51,746 nt of DNA from an uncultured Verrucomicrobia subdivision 3 bacterium (GTDB lineage: Bacteria; Verrucomicrobiota; Verrucomicrobiia; Limisphaerales; UBA11358), in NCBI GenBank assembly GCA_903835255.1, contig CAILMI010000017.1:1-51746 (forward strand), written 5' to 3'. The position numbers and the translations under genes were made by a program. Below, piece after piece: positions 8,846 to 16,935 of this stretch (the first letter of the stretch is position 1; the number at the start of each line of letters is the position of its first letter). The notes below the pieces were generated by a model, which had not been told where the DNA came from, did no database searches, and saw nothing but the letters and a program-made list of their open reading frames with translations.

Positions 8846-8950
8846 ATGATTGCGCCTTGTGATGGTTGTCTACTGCCTGCGCGGCAGGATGTGCAGGCGG
8901 CCGCAAGAATTCAATTCCATTCTTCCCGTAATCCACCCACACTCCTCGCA

Positions 8951-9499
8951 ATGAAACGGGCTGTATTTCTCGATCGCGACGGCACGCTGATTGCCGAAAA
9001 AAATTATTTATCCCGCCCCGAAGACGTCGTGATTTTTCCCGGGGTGGCCGGGGCCTTGAAACGACTCCAGGAGGCCGGCTTCCACCTTTTCATCGTCTCC
9101 AACCAGTCCGGCGTCGGACGCGGCTACTTCACGCTTGCAGATGTGGACCGCGTGCACGAGCATCTGTGCTGGGAGTTGGCGCGCGACGGAATCCGCTTCG
9201 AAAAAGTATACACCGCCCCCGAGGCGCCCGGCCAGCCCAGCCGCGGCCGCAAGCCCTCGCCCCAGTTTTTATTTGATGCGCGGGATGAGTTCGCCCTGGA
9301 TTTGGCAGAAAGTTTCATGATCGGGGACAAGCGGATCGACTTGGAATGCGGCTGGAACGCCGGAGTTCAGCGGAGCCTCCTCGTCCGCACCGGCTATGGC
9401 GCGGCCCTCGAGCAGGAAGCGCCGGCGGAGCTGACCCGCGCCGTGATCGTGGACGGCCTGCCGGAAGCGGCGGAATGGATTTTAAACCGGAACCGTTAG
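8951..9499 (+). CDS. HAD-IIIA phosphatase, GmhB-like
   Basis: Resembles D,D-heptose-1,7-bisphosphate phosphatase (LPS core heptose) and histidinol phosphatase. HAD motifs are FLDRDGTL (nucleophile and acid Asp), IVSNQSGVGRGYF and MIGDKRIDLECG. The usual zinc loop before RKP (Cys-rich in GmhB) reads APEAPGQPSRGRKP and has no Cys, so the zinc site is lost; such zinc-free members exist in the broader family. The open frame runs back to 8711, but the ATG at 8951 is the only start matching the family N-terminus. It is followed 24 bp later by glmS; both could supply envelope sugars. The precise substrate is uncertain. Confidence 0.82.
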   Translation: MKRAVFLDRDGTLIAEKNYLSRPEDVVIFPGVAGALKRLQEAGFHLFIVSNQSGVGRGYFTLADVDRVHEHLCWELARDGIRFEKVYTAPEAPGQPSRGRKPSPQFLFDARDEFALDLAESFMIGDKRIDLECGWNAGVQRSLLVRTGYGAALEQEAPAELTRAVIVDGLPEAAEWILNRNR

Positions 9500-9523
9500 C
9501 GCTCCGGCAAAGGATTATATTAT

Positions 9524-11425
9524 ATGTGCGGCATCATTGGATACGTTGGAAAAAAAGCGGCCGCGCCCATCCTCCTGGAAGGATTACGTCGGCTAGAATA
9601 TCGCGGCTACGACAGCGCAGGGATTGCCGTGCTGGACGGCGCGCGGCTGTCCCTGCTGAAAAAAAAGGGCAAGATTGACGAGGGGCTCGCGCCGCTGCTG
9701 AAGGCCAGCCCCCTCGCCGGCCGGCTCGGCATCGGCCACACGCGCTGGGCCACCCACGGGGTGCCCTCCGACAAGAACTGCCACCCTCATCTCGACGCGT
9801 CCGGCACCCTCGCCGTCGTCCACAACGGCGTCATCGAAAACTATGAAACCCTCAAACAGCGCCTAAAACGGGGAGGGCACCGTTTCAAATCCGACACGGA
9901 CACCGAAGTGCTGGCGCATCTGATCGGCGAGTGCTACGCGCGGCGGCGCGGACAGACGGGCGCGACGCGTCCCCGGAAGTCAGCGCCTGGGCCGACCCAT
10001 GGAAACAGCGCCGATCTCCTGACCCAGGCGGTGTGCGATGCCCTCCGGGAAGTTATCGGCACCTACGGCTTGGCGGTGATCTGCGCCGACCAGCCGGAGG
10101 TGATTGTGGGCGCGCGGCGCGGCTCGCCCCTGATCATCGGCATCGGCAAGGGCGAAAACTTTCTCGCCAGCGACGCCAACGCCATCGTGGCCCACACGCG
10201 AAAGGTTGTTTACCTGAACGACTACGACGTGGCGACCATCACGGCCGAAGGATTTGAGGTGCAGAATCTGGGCACCGCCACCGCCCAGGTGCAGATCAGC
10301 AACATCGAGTTTAACCAGGAGGATGCTGCGCGCGGACGGCATGCGCACTTCATGCTCAAGGAAATCCACGAGCAGCCGCAGACGGTCCGGAACGCCCTGC
10401 GCGGGCGGATTGATCTGGAGGGGGCGACCGCCCGTTTCGGCGGCCTGAACATGACCCCGGCGCAACTGCGCGGCATCGACCGCATCGTCATCGCCGCCAG
10501 CGGGACGAGCTGGCACGCGGCGCTGGTCGGCGAATACCTGATTGAGGAATTCGCGCAGATCCCGGTGGAGGTGGAGTTCGCGCACGAGTTCTGCTACCGC
10601 AACGCGCCGCTCGAACCCAATACCGTGCTGCTGGTGCTATCGCAATCCGGGGAGACGGCGGACACACTCGCCGCCCTGCGCGAGGCCAAGCGCCGCAGTC
10701 ACCGCGCGCTCGCCATCGTCAACGTTGTGGGCAGCACCATCGCGCGCGAAGCCGACGGCGGCATCTACCTGCATGCCGGGCCGGAGATCGGCGTCGCCTC
10801 CACCAAGGCTTTTGTATCCACGCTCACGGTGCTGTCCCTGCTGGCCGTGCATTTGGGGCGGATGCGGAATCTGCCCGTGAAGCGGGCGCTGGAAATGCTG
10901 CGGGCACTCGAGGCCGTGCCGGAGCAGATCGAGAGACTGCTCGGCCAATCCGCCGCGCTCAAACGAATCGCCCGCAAATACGCGAAGGCCGAGGACTTTT
11001 TCTTTCTCAGCCGCGGCTACCTGTTCCCCATCGCGCTCGAGGGCGCGCTCAAACTCAAGGAGATCTCCTATATCCACGCCGAGGGATACTCGGCGGCGGA
11101 GATGAAGCACGGCCCGATCGCCCTGATCGATGCCAAGACCCCCGCGGTTTTCCTGGTGCCGCAGGATTCCATGTACGAAAAAACAATGGCGAATCTGGCC
11201 ATGATCCGGTCGCGCCGGGGGCCGATCATTGCGCTGGCCACAGAGGGAGACCGGCAGATCCGGGCCGTGGCCGACGACGTTTTTTATCTGCCCCGGGCGC
11301 TGGAACCTATTTATCCAATTCTTGCCACCGTCCCGCTGCAGCTGCTGGCGTATCACATCGCCGTCGCCCGCGGCTGCGACGTGGACAAACCCCGCAATCT
11401 GGCCAAGAGCGTGACGGTGGAGTGA
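9524..11425 (+). CDS. glmS: Glutamine-fructose-6-phosphate aminotransferase (isomerizing)
   Basis: Makes glucosamine 6-phosphate from fructose 6-phosphate and glutamine, the first step to UDP-GlcNAc for peptidoglycan and LPS. Cys2 is the N-terminal amidotransferase nucleophile (CGIIGYVG), with RRLEYRGYDSAG and TRWATHG following. Two SIS domains fill the rest (SGTSWHAA, LSQSGETADTLAAL, EGALKLKEISYIHAEGY), and the C-terminus DKPRNLAKSVTVE is the conserved end. At 633 residues it is longer than the usual ~610. An extra Arg/Gly/Pro-rich stretch at about 140-163 interrupts the glutaminase domain between the ECY helix and the next helix. No glmS ribozyme fold is apparent in the 24 bp before it. Confidence 0.97.
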   Translation: MCGIIGYVGKKAAAPILLEGLRRLEYRGYDSAGIAVLDGARLSLLKKKGKIDEGLAPLLKASPLAGRLGIGHTRWATHGVPSDKNCHPHLDASGTLAVVHNGVIENYETLKQRLKRGGHRFKSDTDTEVLAHLIGECYARRRGQTGATRPRKSAPGPTHGNSADLLTQAVCDALREVIGTYGLAVICADQPEVIVGARRGSPLIIGIGKGENFLASDANAIVAHTRKVVYLNDYDVATITAEGFEVQNLGTATAQVQISNIEFNQEDAARGRHAHFMLKEIHEQPQTVRNALRGRIDLEGATARFGGLNMTPAQLRGIDRIVIAASGTSWHAALVGEYLIEEFAQIPVEVEFAHEFCYRNAPLEPNTVLLVLSQSGETADTLAALREAKRRSHRALAIVNVVGSTIAREADGGIYLHAGPEIGVASTKAFVSTLTVLSLLAVHLGRMRNLPVKRALEMLRALEAVPEQIERLLGQSAALKRIARKYAKAEDFFFLSRGYLFPIALEGALKLKEISYIHAEGYSAAEMKHGPIALIDAKTPAVFLVPQDSMYEKTMANLAMIRSRRGPIIALATEGDRQIRAVADDVFYLPRALEPIYPILATVPLQLLAYHIAVARGCDVDKPRNLAKSVTVE

Positions 11426-11574
11426 GCGTCCGCCGGGAGCGGCCCTTGAGGACAAACACCCCGGACACCCCCATTAGCGCGGCATCCCGGGCCAGCCCGG
11501 GCCGGATCAGCGGTGGCAGAGGGCCGCGAAATTTTCTCGCGCGCGGGACGGTTTGTCGGTTTAATTTCCCCCGC

Positions 11575-12645
11575 ATGAAACATCAAAAGGCCTATGCCGC
11601 CGCCGGCGTCGACATCGATCTGGGGAATAAAGTGAAGGCCACCCTGCCCCAACTGCTCGCCCGGACGCACCGCCGCGAGGTGCTCGGAAAGGTCGGAGGC
11701 TTCGGCGGCCTGTTCGCGCTGGACGTGAAAAAATATCGCCAGCCCATCCTGGTCAGCAGCGTGGACGGCGTCGGCACCAAGCTCAAGATCGCCTTTGCGC
11801 TGGACCAGCATGACACCATCGGCGCGGACCTCGTGAATCATTGCGTCAACGACATCGCCGTGCTGGGTGCGGAACCGCTGTTCTTCCTCGACTACCTCGG
11901 CACCGGCACGCTGGAGCCGCATGTTTTCACGGACATCATCAAGGGCTTTGCGCGCGCCTGCGCGGAGAACGGCTGCGCGCTGATCGGCGGCGAGACGGCG
12001 CAGATGCCGGGCTTTTATCAAAAGGGGGAATACGACGTGAGCGGCACAATCGTGGGGGTGGTGGAAAAATCCCGGATGCTCAATGGCCAGAAAACCATCC
12101 GCCGGGGCGACGTGGCGATTGGTATCGCCTCCAGCGGACTTCATACCAACGGCTATTCGCTCGGCCGAAAAATCTTCTTCGATCAGTTGAAACTCAAGCC
12201 GTCCAGCCGGTTGCCCGGCCTCAAGGGCACCCTCGGACAGGCCTTGCTACGGGAGCACGTCAGCTACGGACCGCTGGTGCAAAAACTGCTTAAGCGGTTC
12301 AACCCCGTCCGGACGTCCGCAAGCCGGGGGCCGGCCATCAAGGCGTTCGCCCACATCACCGGGGGCGGGTTTGTGGACAATCTCCCGCGCGTGCTGCCCC
12401 GGACGCTCGATGTGGTGATCCGCAAAGGTTCTTGGGAAATGCCGCCGCTCTTCAAAATCATTCTGGAGCAAGGCGGCGTTCCGGAGGAGGAGCTGTATCA
12501 GGTCTTCAACATGGGCATCGGCATGGTGGGCATCGTGTCTGCGGACCAGGCCAAGGCGGCCCTGAAGTTTATCCGCGCGCAGAAGCATCCGGCCTGGATC
12601 ATCGGCGAAGTCCTCAAAGGCCGCGGCGAGGCGCGGGTGGAGTAA
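11575..12645 (+). CDS. purM: Phosphoribosylformylglycinamidine cyclo-ligase
   Basis: AIR synthetase, the fifth step of purine synthesis, closing the imidazole ring with ATP. Family blocks are present: YAAAGVDIDLGNKVK, VSSVDGVGTKLKIA, HCVNDIAVLGAEPLFFLDYLGTG, LIGGETAQMPGFY and HITGGGFVDNLPRVLP. Length (356) is normal. The frame is open from 11,422, but ATG 11,575 matches the conserved N-terminus (MKHQKAYAAAG). It follows glmS by 150 bp; that gap contains GC-rich inverted sequence (CCCGGG..) but no convincing terminator. Adjacent downstream are a repeat end and the group II intron remnant. Confidence 0.96.
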   Translation: MKHQKAYAAAGVDIDLGNKVKATLPQLLARTHRREVLGKVGGFGGLFALDVKKYRQPILVSSVDGVGTKLKIAFALDQHDTIGADLVNHCVNDIAVLGAEPLFFLDYLGTGTLEPHVFTDIIKGFARACAENGCALIGGETAQMPGFYQKGEYDVSGTIVGVVEKSRMLNGQKTIRRGDVAIGIASSGLHTNGYSLGRKIFFDQLKLKPSSRLPGLKGTLGQALLREHVSYGPLVQKLLKRFNPVRTSASRGPAIKAFAHITGGGFVDNLPRVLPRTLDVVIRKGSWEMPPLFKIILEQGGVPEEELYQVFNMGIGMVGIVSADQAKAALKFIRAQKHPAWIIGEVLKGRGEARVE

Positions 12646-12650
12646 TCCCG

Positions 12651-12681
12651 CTTAAACCCGAACTCCGAGTTAGATAGGGGT
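12651..12681 (+). repeat. Partial interspersed repeat end, copy C
   Basis: TTAAACCCGAACTCCGAG begins here, 5 bp after the purM stop. It matches the terminal motif of the repeats at 114-136, 2,940-2,964 and 31,962. It runs straight into the presumed 3' end of the group II intron remnant, so the intron may have landed in, or next to, a repeat copy. Confidence 0.45.
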
Positions 12682-12860
12682 CGGGAGAGCCGCTTCCCTT
12701 CCCTGCAAACCGGACAGGCGGGTCTCCCGCATCCGGCTTTTCAGTCAGCGGGTTCGTCACTTTACGATTGTCCGCTGCCAAGCCTATTCAGCTGCCAAGG
12801 ACAGCTAACCATGTTGGTCAAACCAAGGTCTGCCAGCTCACACGAGGTGAGCCCCCTCAA
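12674..12860 (-). mobile_element. Group II intron 3' remnant (domains V-VI)
   Basis: Read on the minus strand, 12,739 to 12,707 folds like group II intron domain V: AAGCCGGATGCGGG, a GAGA tetraloop, CCCGC, a small bulge, then GTCCGGTTT, with the AGC triad at the start. It is followed by a purine-rich stretch (GCAGGGAAGGGAAG) and a pyrimidine end (CCCCTAT at 12,680-12,674), as in domain VI and the intron 3' terminus. No reverse-transcriptase frame is present, and the boundary at the 12,860 side is a guess. The call rests on fold recognition by eye. Confidence 0.5.
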
Positions 12861-12918
12861 CATGCGATCGGTCTAGACGCAACGCTCCGCTCATGTCCAT
12901 CGGCGTGCTATCCGGAGA

Positions 12919-13782
12919 TCATCCATAGGGGGATCGGGCGGAGCCGCACGCGAAACGGATCCACGAGCCGAACACCAGTGCGAGCTTGTGCGGCTTGCTC
13001 AGGCGGACGGGCTGGGGGCCGAAGACCTGGAAGCGGTGGGCCTCCAGTTTTTGCAGCAGCTGCCAATAGACCGATCCCATCAGTTCGGCGGCCACCATGG
13101 ATTGACGGTCCCGTGCGGGAAGGGTGTTCCGCGCGCGCTGGTAAAAATGCCGCGCCCGGGCGGCCACGCTGTCGGCCAGGGCGTGAAAATTTTCCGTGTA
13201 GCGGAAATGGAGGATATCGTCCTCGGAGACATTGAATTTTTTCAATGCGTCCAGCGGCAGATAAATCCGGCCCCGGGCGGCATCGGCGCGGACGTCCCGC
13301 AGGATGTTGGTGAGCTGGAGCGCTTGGCCCAGGTCGATGGCGTAATCGCGGCAGGCGGGATCCTGATAGCCGAAGATTTCAATGCTCAAGAGGCCGACGA
13401 CGGAGGCGACGCGGTAGCAATAGGATTCCAACTGCTTGGAATCGGCATAGCGGTGGATCTCCAGATCCATTTCGCAGCCCCGGATGAGTTCGTCGAACAA
13501 GGCAAAGGGGAGGCGGAAGTTTTGAATGACCGGCATCAATTCCTGATTGACCGGGAATCGGGGGGAGCCGCCCTTGCAGGCGCGGCGGATGTCCTCCCGC
13601 CACTCGGCCAGCTGGGCGCGGCGTTGCTCCGGGGGCACGGAATCCTCGTCCGCGACATCGTCCACTTCGCGGCAAAAGGCGTAGAGCGCCGACATGGCGT
13701 CGCGTTTGGCCTGGGGCAGCAGGATAAAGGCGAGCGCGAGATTAGAGGCGCTCTTGCGGGTGACGGCGCGGCTGTGTTGCAT
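12919..13782 (-). CDS. Squalene/phytoene synthase family (HpnD-like)
   Basis: Trans-isoprenyl diphosphate synthase joining two C15 (or C20) diphosphates head to head. Both Asp-rich motifs are clear: REVDDVADED (Asp41-45) and LTNILRDVRADAARGRIYLP (Asp163/167), as in HpnD and CrtB. The frame is open to 14,004, but ATG 13,782 (MQHSRAVTRKSASNLALAFILLP) gives the family start. The C-terminus (..GSARSPYG) looks complete. The partners HpnC and HpnE are not in this window, so squalene/hopanoid versus carotenoid output is undecided. The gene is last in the unit histidine kinase > regulator > small membrane protein > synthase, 14 bp after its neighbour. Confidence 0.88.
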   Translation of the reverse strand: MQHSRAVTRKSASNLALAFILLPQAKRDAMSALYAFCREVDDVADEDSVPPEQRRAQLAEWREDIRRACKGGSPRFPVNQELMPVIQNFRLPFALFDELIRGCEMDLEIHRYADSKQLESYCYRVASVVGLLSIEIFGYQDPACRDYAIDLGQALQLTNILRDVRADAARGRIYLPLDALKKFNVSEDDILHFRYTENFHALADSVAARARHFYQRARNTLPARDRQSMVAAELMGSVYWQLLQKLEAHRFQVFGPQPVRLSKPHKLALVFGSWIRFACGSARSPYG

Positions 13783-13796
13783 CACAGGTGGGAGGG

Positions 13797-14075
13797 CTAT
13801 GGCCCGTCCGTTTTTCCGGTCGGTCGCACCGGGGGCAGTCCGCCGTTGTCGGCCAGCGTGGGGTTGGCTTTGGGTTTCCCGCGGCCGCTGCGGTGACGGC
13901 GGCGGTACTTGCGCTGCCTTTTTTTGCGGAATTTCACCGCCCAGATCAGGACCCCGAAGGCCACCAGCGCAATGGCGCTGACCATGACCAGAAAGTTGAG
14001 CCATTGGGGCAACGGCTCATAGACCGCCATCAATGTATTTCCAGCGTTCATTTCAATCAGATTGGTGCGGTTCAT
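13797..14075 (-). CDS. Small basic single-pass membrane protein, unknown function
   Basis: A 92-residue protein with one hydrophobic helix (about residues 25-46, FLVMVSAIALVAFGVLIWAV). A very basic stretch (RKKRQRKYRRRHR) follows, then a Pro/Gly-rich tail. Topology by the positive-inside rule would be a short N-terminus outside and a basic C-terminus in the cytoplasm. Its ATG overlaps the stop of the sigma-54 regulator (ATGA), which argues for real, coupled translation despite no recognised family. The squalene synthase follows 14 bp downstream. It might tether something to the membrane, but that is speculation. Confidence 0.7.
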   Translation of the reverse strand: MNRTNLIEMNAGNTLMAVYEPLPQWLNFLVMVSAIALVAFGVLIWAVKFRKKRQRKYRRRHRSGRGKPKANPTLADNGGLPPVRPTGKTDGP

Positions 14076-15484
14076 TGGGCGGCTGGCGGGTCGCCGCTGT
14101 CGCCCTCGCCGATAGCCATTCGCAATCGCTGCATACGATAGCGGAGCGAATGCCGGGTTAGCTTAAGAGATTCAGCGGCGCGTGTCAGGTTGAAATCGTT
14201 CTGCTCCATCGCCCCGGTGATCAGTTGGCGTTCCATGCGGGCAAGGATGCCGTCCAAGGATTCCTCCAGGGCCGCATCGCCAGGCGCCGTTTTACTGAGG
14301 CGCGACTCCACCCTGAAATCAGGAAGACTGGCGGGCTGGATATCGCGGCCCGTCTCCAGGATCAGGGCGCGTTCGAGGGCATTGCGGAGTTCGCGCACAT
14401 TTCCCGGCCAGCGATGCGAGAGCAGTTTCTGGCTGGCGGCCGGAGTGAGGCTGTTCACATTTTTGTTCATTCCCGCCCGGAACAGTTTCAAGAAATGGCC
14501 GGCCAGCAGGAGCAGGTCCCCGCCGCGCTCGCGCAGGGGAGGGAGGTTGAATTGCACCACGTTGAGCCGGTGGAACAAGTCCTCGCGGAAACGGCCGGCG
14601 GCGATAGCCTGCACAATATCGCGGTTGGTCGCGGCGATGAGGCGGACATTGACGCGCAATTCCTGGGTGCCGCCGACACGGGTAAAGGATCCGTCCTCCA
14701 AAAACCGGAGCAGTTTGGCCTGGAGCGGCGGGCTCATGTCGGCGATCTCATCCAGAAAAAGCGAGCCTCCGTGGGCCTCCTCCACGCGCCCCGGCTTCTG
14801 TTTGATGGCCCCGGTGAAGGCGCCTTTTTCGTGGCCGAACAGTTCACTTTCCAGCAGCGATTCAGGGATGGCGGCGCAGTTGATGCGGAGGTACGGCGCG
14901 GTGCGCCGCCGGCTGAGGTGGTGCAGGGCGCCGGCGACCAGCTCCTTGCCGGTGCCGCTTTCACCCAGGATCAGGACCCGCGCTTCCGTGGGCGCCACGG
15001 TTTGGATGAGGTGTCGGAGCTCGCGGATGCCCGGGGATTCGCCGATTATCTGGTTCAGGCTAGGGGTTTCGCTGGCGCGCGACCGCAGCGCCGCATTCTC
15101 TCGCAGCAGTCGGTAGCGCTCAGCGCAGCGGGCGACGGCGTGGAGTAATTCCTCGGGCGCAAACGGTTTGGCCAGGTAATCCACCGCGCCGGCTTGGATG
15201 GCTTCCACGGCGAGCTTGGGGGTGGCATAGGCCGTGAGCATGAGGGTCGGCAGGTCGGGCCAGCGGTGGCGGATCCGCCCCAGTAATTCATATCCGGTCA
15301 TGCCCCCGAGACGCGCGTCGGTGATAACCATGAGAAATTCCCCGCCCGCCAGGAATGAGAGCGCTTCCTCGGCCGACTCCACGGTTCGCACCTCGTACCC
15401 CTCGTCCGCGAGCATCGTCTGAAGCGAGCGGCGCATGTTCTTCTCGTCGTCCACAACGAGCACGGAGGGCAGCGTCGGGTTCAT
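14072..15484 (-). CDS. NtrC-type sigma-54-dependent response regulator
   Basis: The receiver domain (residues 1-120) has the acidic pocket VVDDE, phospho-acceptor Asp56 (VITDARLG) and Lys106 (LAKPF). The AAA+ domain has Walker A GESGTGKE (174-181), the sigma-54 loop GAFTGA (221-226) and Walker B SLFLDEI. A Fis-type helix-turn-helix ends the protein (FNLTRAAESLKLTRHSLRYRMQRL). It overlaps the histidine kinase stop by ATGA at 15,481-15,484, so the two are a cognate pair. It should activate RpoN promoters on phosphorylation. Targets are unknown; a squalene synthase in the same unit suggests envelope lipid control. Confidence 0.95.
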   Translation of the reverse strand: MNPTLPSVLVVDDEKNMRRSLQTMLADEGYEVRTVESAEEALSFLAGGEFLMVITDARLGGMTGYELLGRIRHRWPDLPTLMLTAYATPKLAVEAIQAGAVDYLAKPFAPEELLHAVARCAERYRLLRENAALRSRASETPSLNQIIGESPGIRELRHLIQTVAPTEARVLILGESGTGKELVAGALHHLSRRRTAPYLRINCAAIPESLLESELFGHEKGAFTGAIKQKPGRVEEAHGGSLFLDEIADMSPPLQAKLLRFLEDGSFTRVGGTQELRVNVRLIAATNRDIVQAIAAGRFREDLFHRLNVVQFNLPPLRERGGDLLLLAGHFLKLFRAGMNKNVNSLTPAASQKLLSHRWPGNVRELRNALERALILETGRDIQPASLPDFRVESRLSKTAPGDAALEESLDGILARMERQLITGAMEQNDFNLTRAAESLKLTRHSLRYRMQRLRMAIGEGDSGDPPAAQ

Positions 15485-16869
15485 GGGGAGAATGTTTTCA
15501 CGGTTTTCGCCGGGAAGATTACGGTGAAATTCGCCCCTTTTCCAAGCTCCGATTCCAAACGCACCGTGCCGCCATACAGCTCGACGTTGTGTTTAACAAT
15601 GGCCAGCCCCATGCCGGTGCCCTTTTCCTTGGTCGTGTAATAGGCCTCAAAAACCCGCCCGATTTTGTCCGGGGCAATTCCCGGGCCGCTGTCGCGCACG
15701 GAGATTTCCACTGAATAATCGCGGTGACAGGTGGCGGCCACAAAAACATCCCCGCCCTGAGGGAGGGCTTCCCGGGCGTTTTGGAGGAGGTTGAGCAGGA
15801 TCTCCGAGAGGTGGCCGCGCTGCATTAGCAGGGGGGGGAACCCGACGCCGTGATCGCAGTGGACCTTGATGCCGGCGGAAATCGCCGGCGGAAACACCTG
15901 AAGGAGGGCGCGGTTGAGTTCGTCCATCACGCTGAGCTTTTCCACCCGGCCCTCGCTCAGCTGCGCGTAGCCCATGATCTGGATGATGACCTGATCCGCG
16001 CGCGCGACCTCTTCCTGGATGATGTGGATCTGCTCGGTGGCCCCCGGGCTCCCCTCGCGGACGGCGCGCTTCAGCGAGAAGGCGGCGTTGTTGATGATGG
16101 CCAGGGGATTTTTGATCTGATGCGCGAATTCGGCGGCCAGCCGCCCGGCGGAGCGCAACTGGCTTTCGCGCGCGGCGAACTCGCCCGCCTCCTCCGCGGC
16201 AAGACGGTGCCGCTCCATCAGCAGTTCCAGGCCGGAACAGCAGAAGGTAGTCAACAGCAACACCGTCATCCGCAACACAAATGGCTGGCCCAGACCTTCC
16301 CCCAGAGGCGACTCCAGCATCAGCCGGCTAAAATCGTCCTGGACTTGAAATACGGCGATATCCAGCACGGCGGCCAGCGCGTAGCAGGCACAAATGGCAA
16401 AATTTAAAATCAACTGCGACCCCCCGGCCGGCACCGTCACGGAGTTGCGGACGATGAGGGCCACCAACAGCCAGAACAGGATGCTGTCCCGCCCCCCGGC
16501 CAGCAATGCCATGCTCGCGATGAAGATCCCATCCACCAGACTGGTTGTGAACACCGTCCATTGCACCAAGGCCAGCGGCAGCCGGTCGGCCCCCAGCAAA
16601 AGCCCCCCCAGAACCGCGCTGGCCAGGGTGTAAAACCAGAAGAAAATCTGAACCGTTTCTACCACCACATCGGGCGTGCCCGAGGTCAGATTGATCCAGG
16701 GCGTCACGTCGAAGGAATAGCTGATGATCCCGATGAAGACGGCCTTGACCGGCAGCATGATGTTGCGCTCCATCATGATGATCCGCTGCCGCAGGCGCGC
16801 CGGATCCGGGGCCGGAATCTCAAACAGCCGGGTGACGCGGGTCAGCCACTGGACAAGGCCCGGGGTCAT
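15481..16869 (-). CDS. Membrane sensor histidine kinase
   Basis: The N-terminal ~215 residues carry about six hydrophobic helices and almost no periplasmic domain, so the signal is probably sensed in or at the membrane. A linker (res ~215-240) leads to the dimerisation domain with phosphorylated His250 in EFAHQIKNPLAI. The ATPase domain has the N box ILLNLLQNAREAL and G boxes VRDSGPGIAP and GTGMGLAIVKHNVE. It overlaps the sigma-54 regulator gene by 4 bp (ATGA). This is the NtrB/AtoS-like kinase architecture without a PAS domain. The ligand is not deducible. Confidence 0.93.
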   Translation of the reverse strand: MTPGLVQWLTRVTRLFEIPAPDPARLRQRIIMMERNIMLPVKAVFIGIISYSFDVTPWINLTSGTPDVVVETVQIFFWFYTLASAVLGGLLLGADRLPLALVQWTVFTTSLVDGIFIASMALLAGGRDSILFWLLVALIVRNSVTVPAGGSQLILNFAICACYALAAVLDIAVFQVQDDFSRLMLESPLGEGLGQPFVLRMTVLLLTTFCCSGLELLMERHRLAAEEAGEFAARESQLRSAGRLAAEFAHQIKNPLAIINNAAFSLKRAVREGSPGATEQIHIIQEEVARADQVIIQIMGYAQLSEGRVEKLSVMDELNRALLQVFPPAISAGIKVHCDHGVGFPPLLMQRGHLSEILLNLLQNAREALPQGGDVFVAATCHRDYSVEISVRDSGPGIAPDKIGRVFEAYYTTKEKGTGMGLAIVKHNVELYGGTVRLESELGKGANFTVIFPAKTVKTFSP

Positions 16870-16935
16870 AACGGTGGGGGCCCCCGGAAGAACCCTCCCT
16901 GATCCGTGCGGAAAATCATCCGGCCCGGCTGCATT

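Noticed and set aside
9500-9523. glmS ribozyme before glmS
   Set aside because: Only 24 bp separate the genes; there is no room for the fold.
12915-12950. GTGCGGCTCCGCC on the minus strand as a possible group II intron 5' end
   Set aside because: It lies inside the squalene synthase gene, whose C-terminus (..GSARSPYG) looks complete and family-like, so the match to GTGYG is probably chance.
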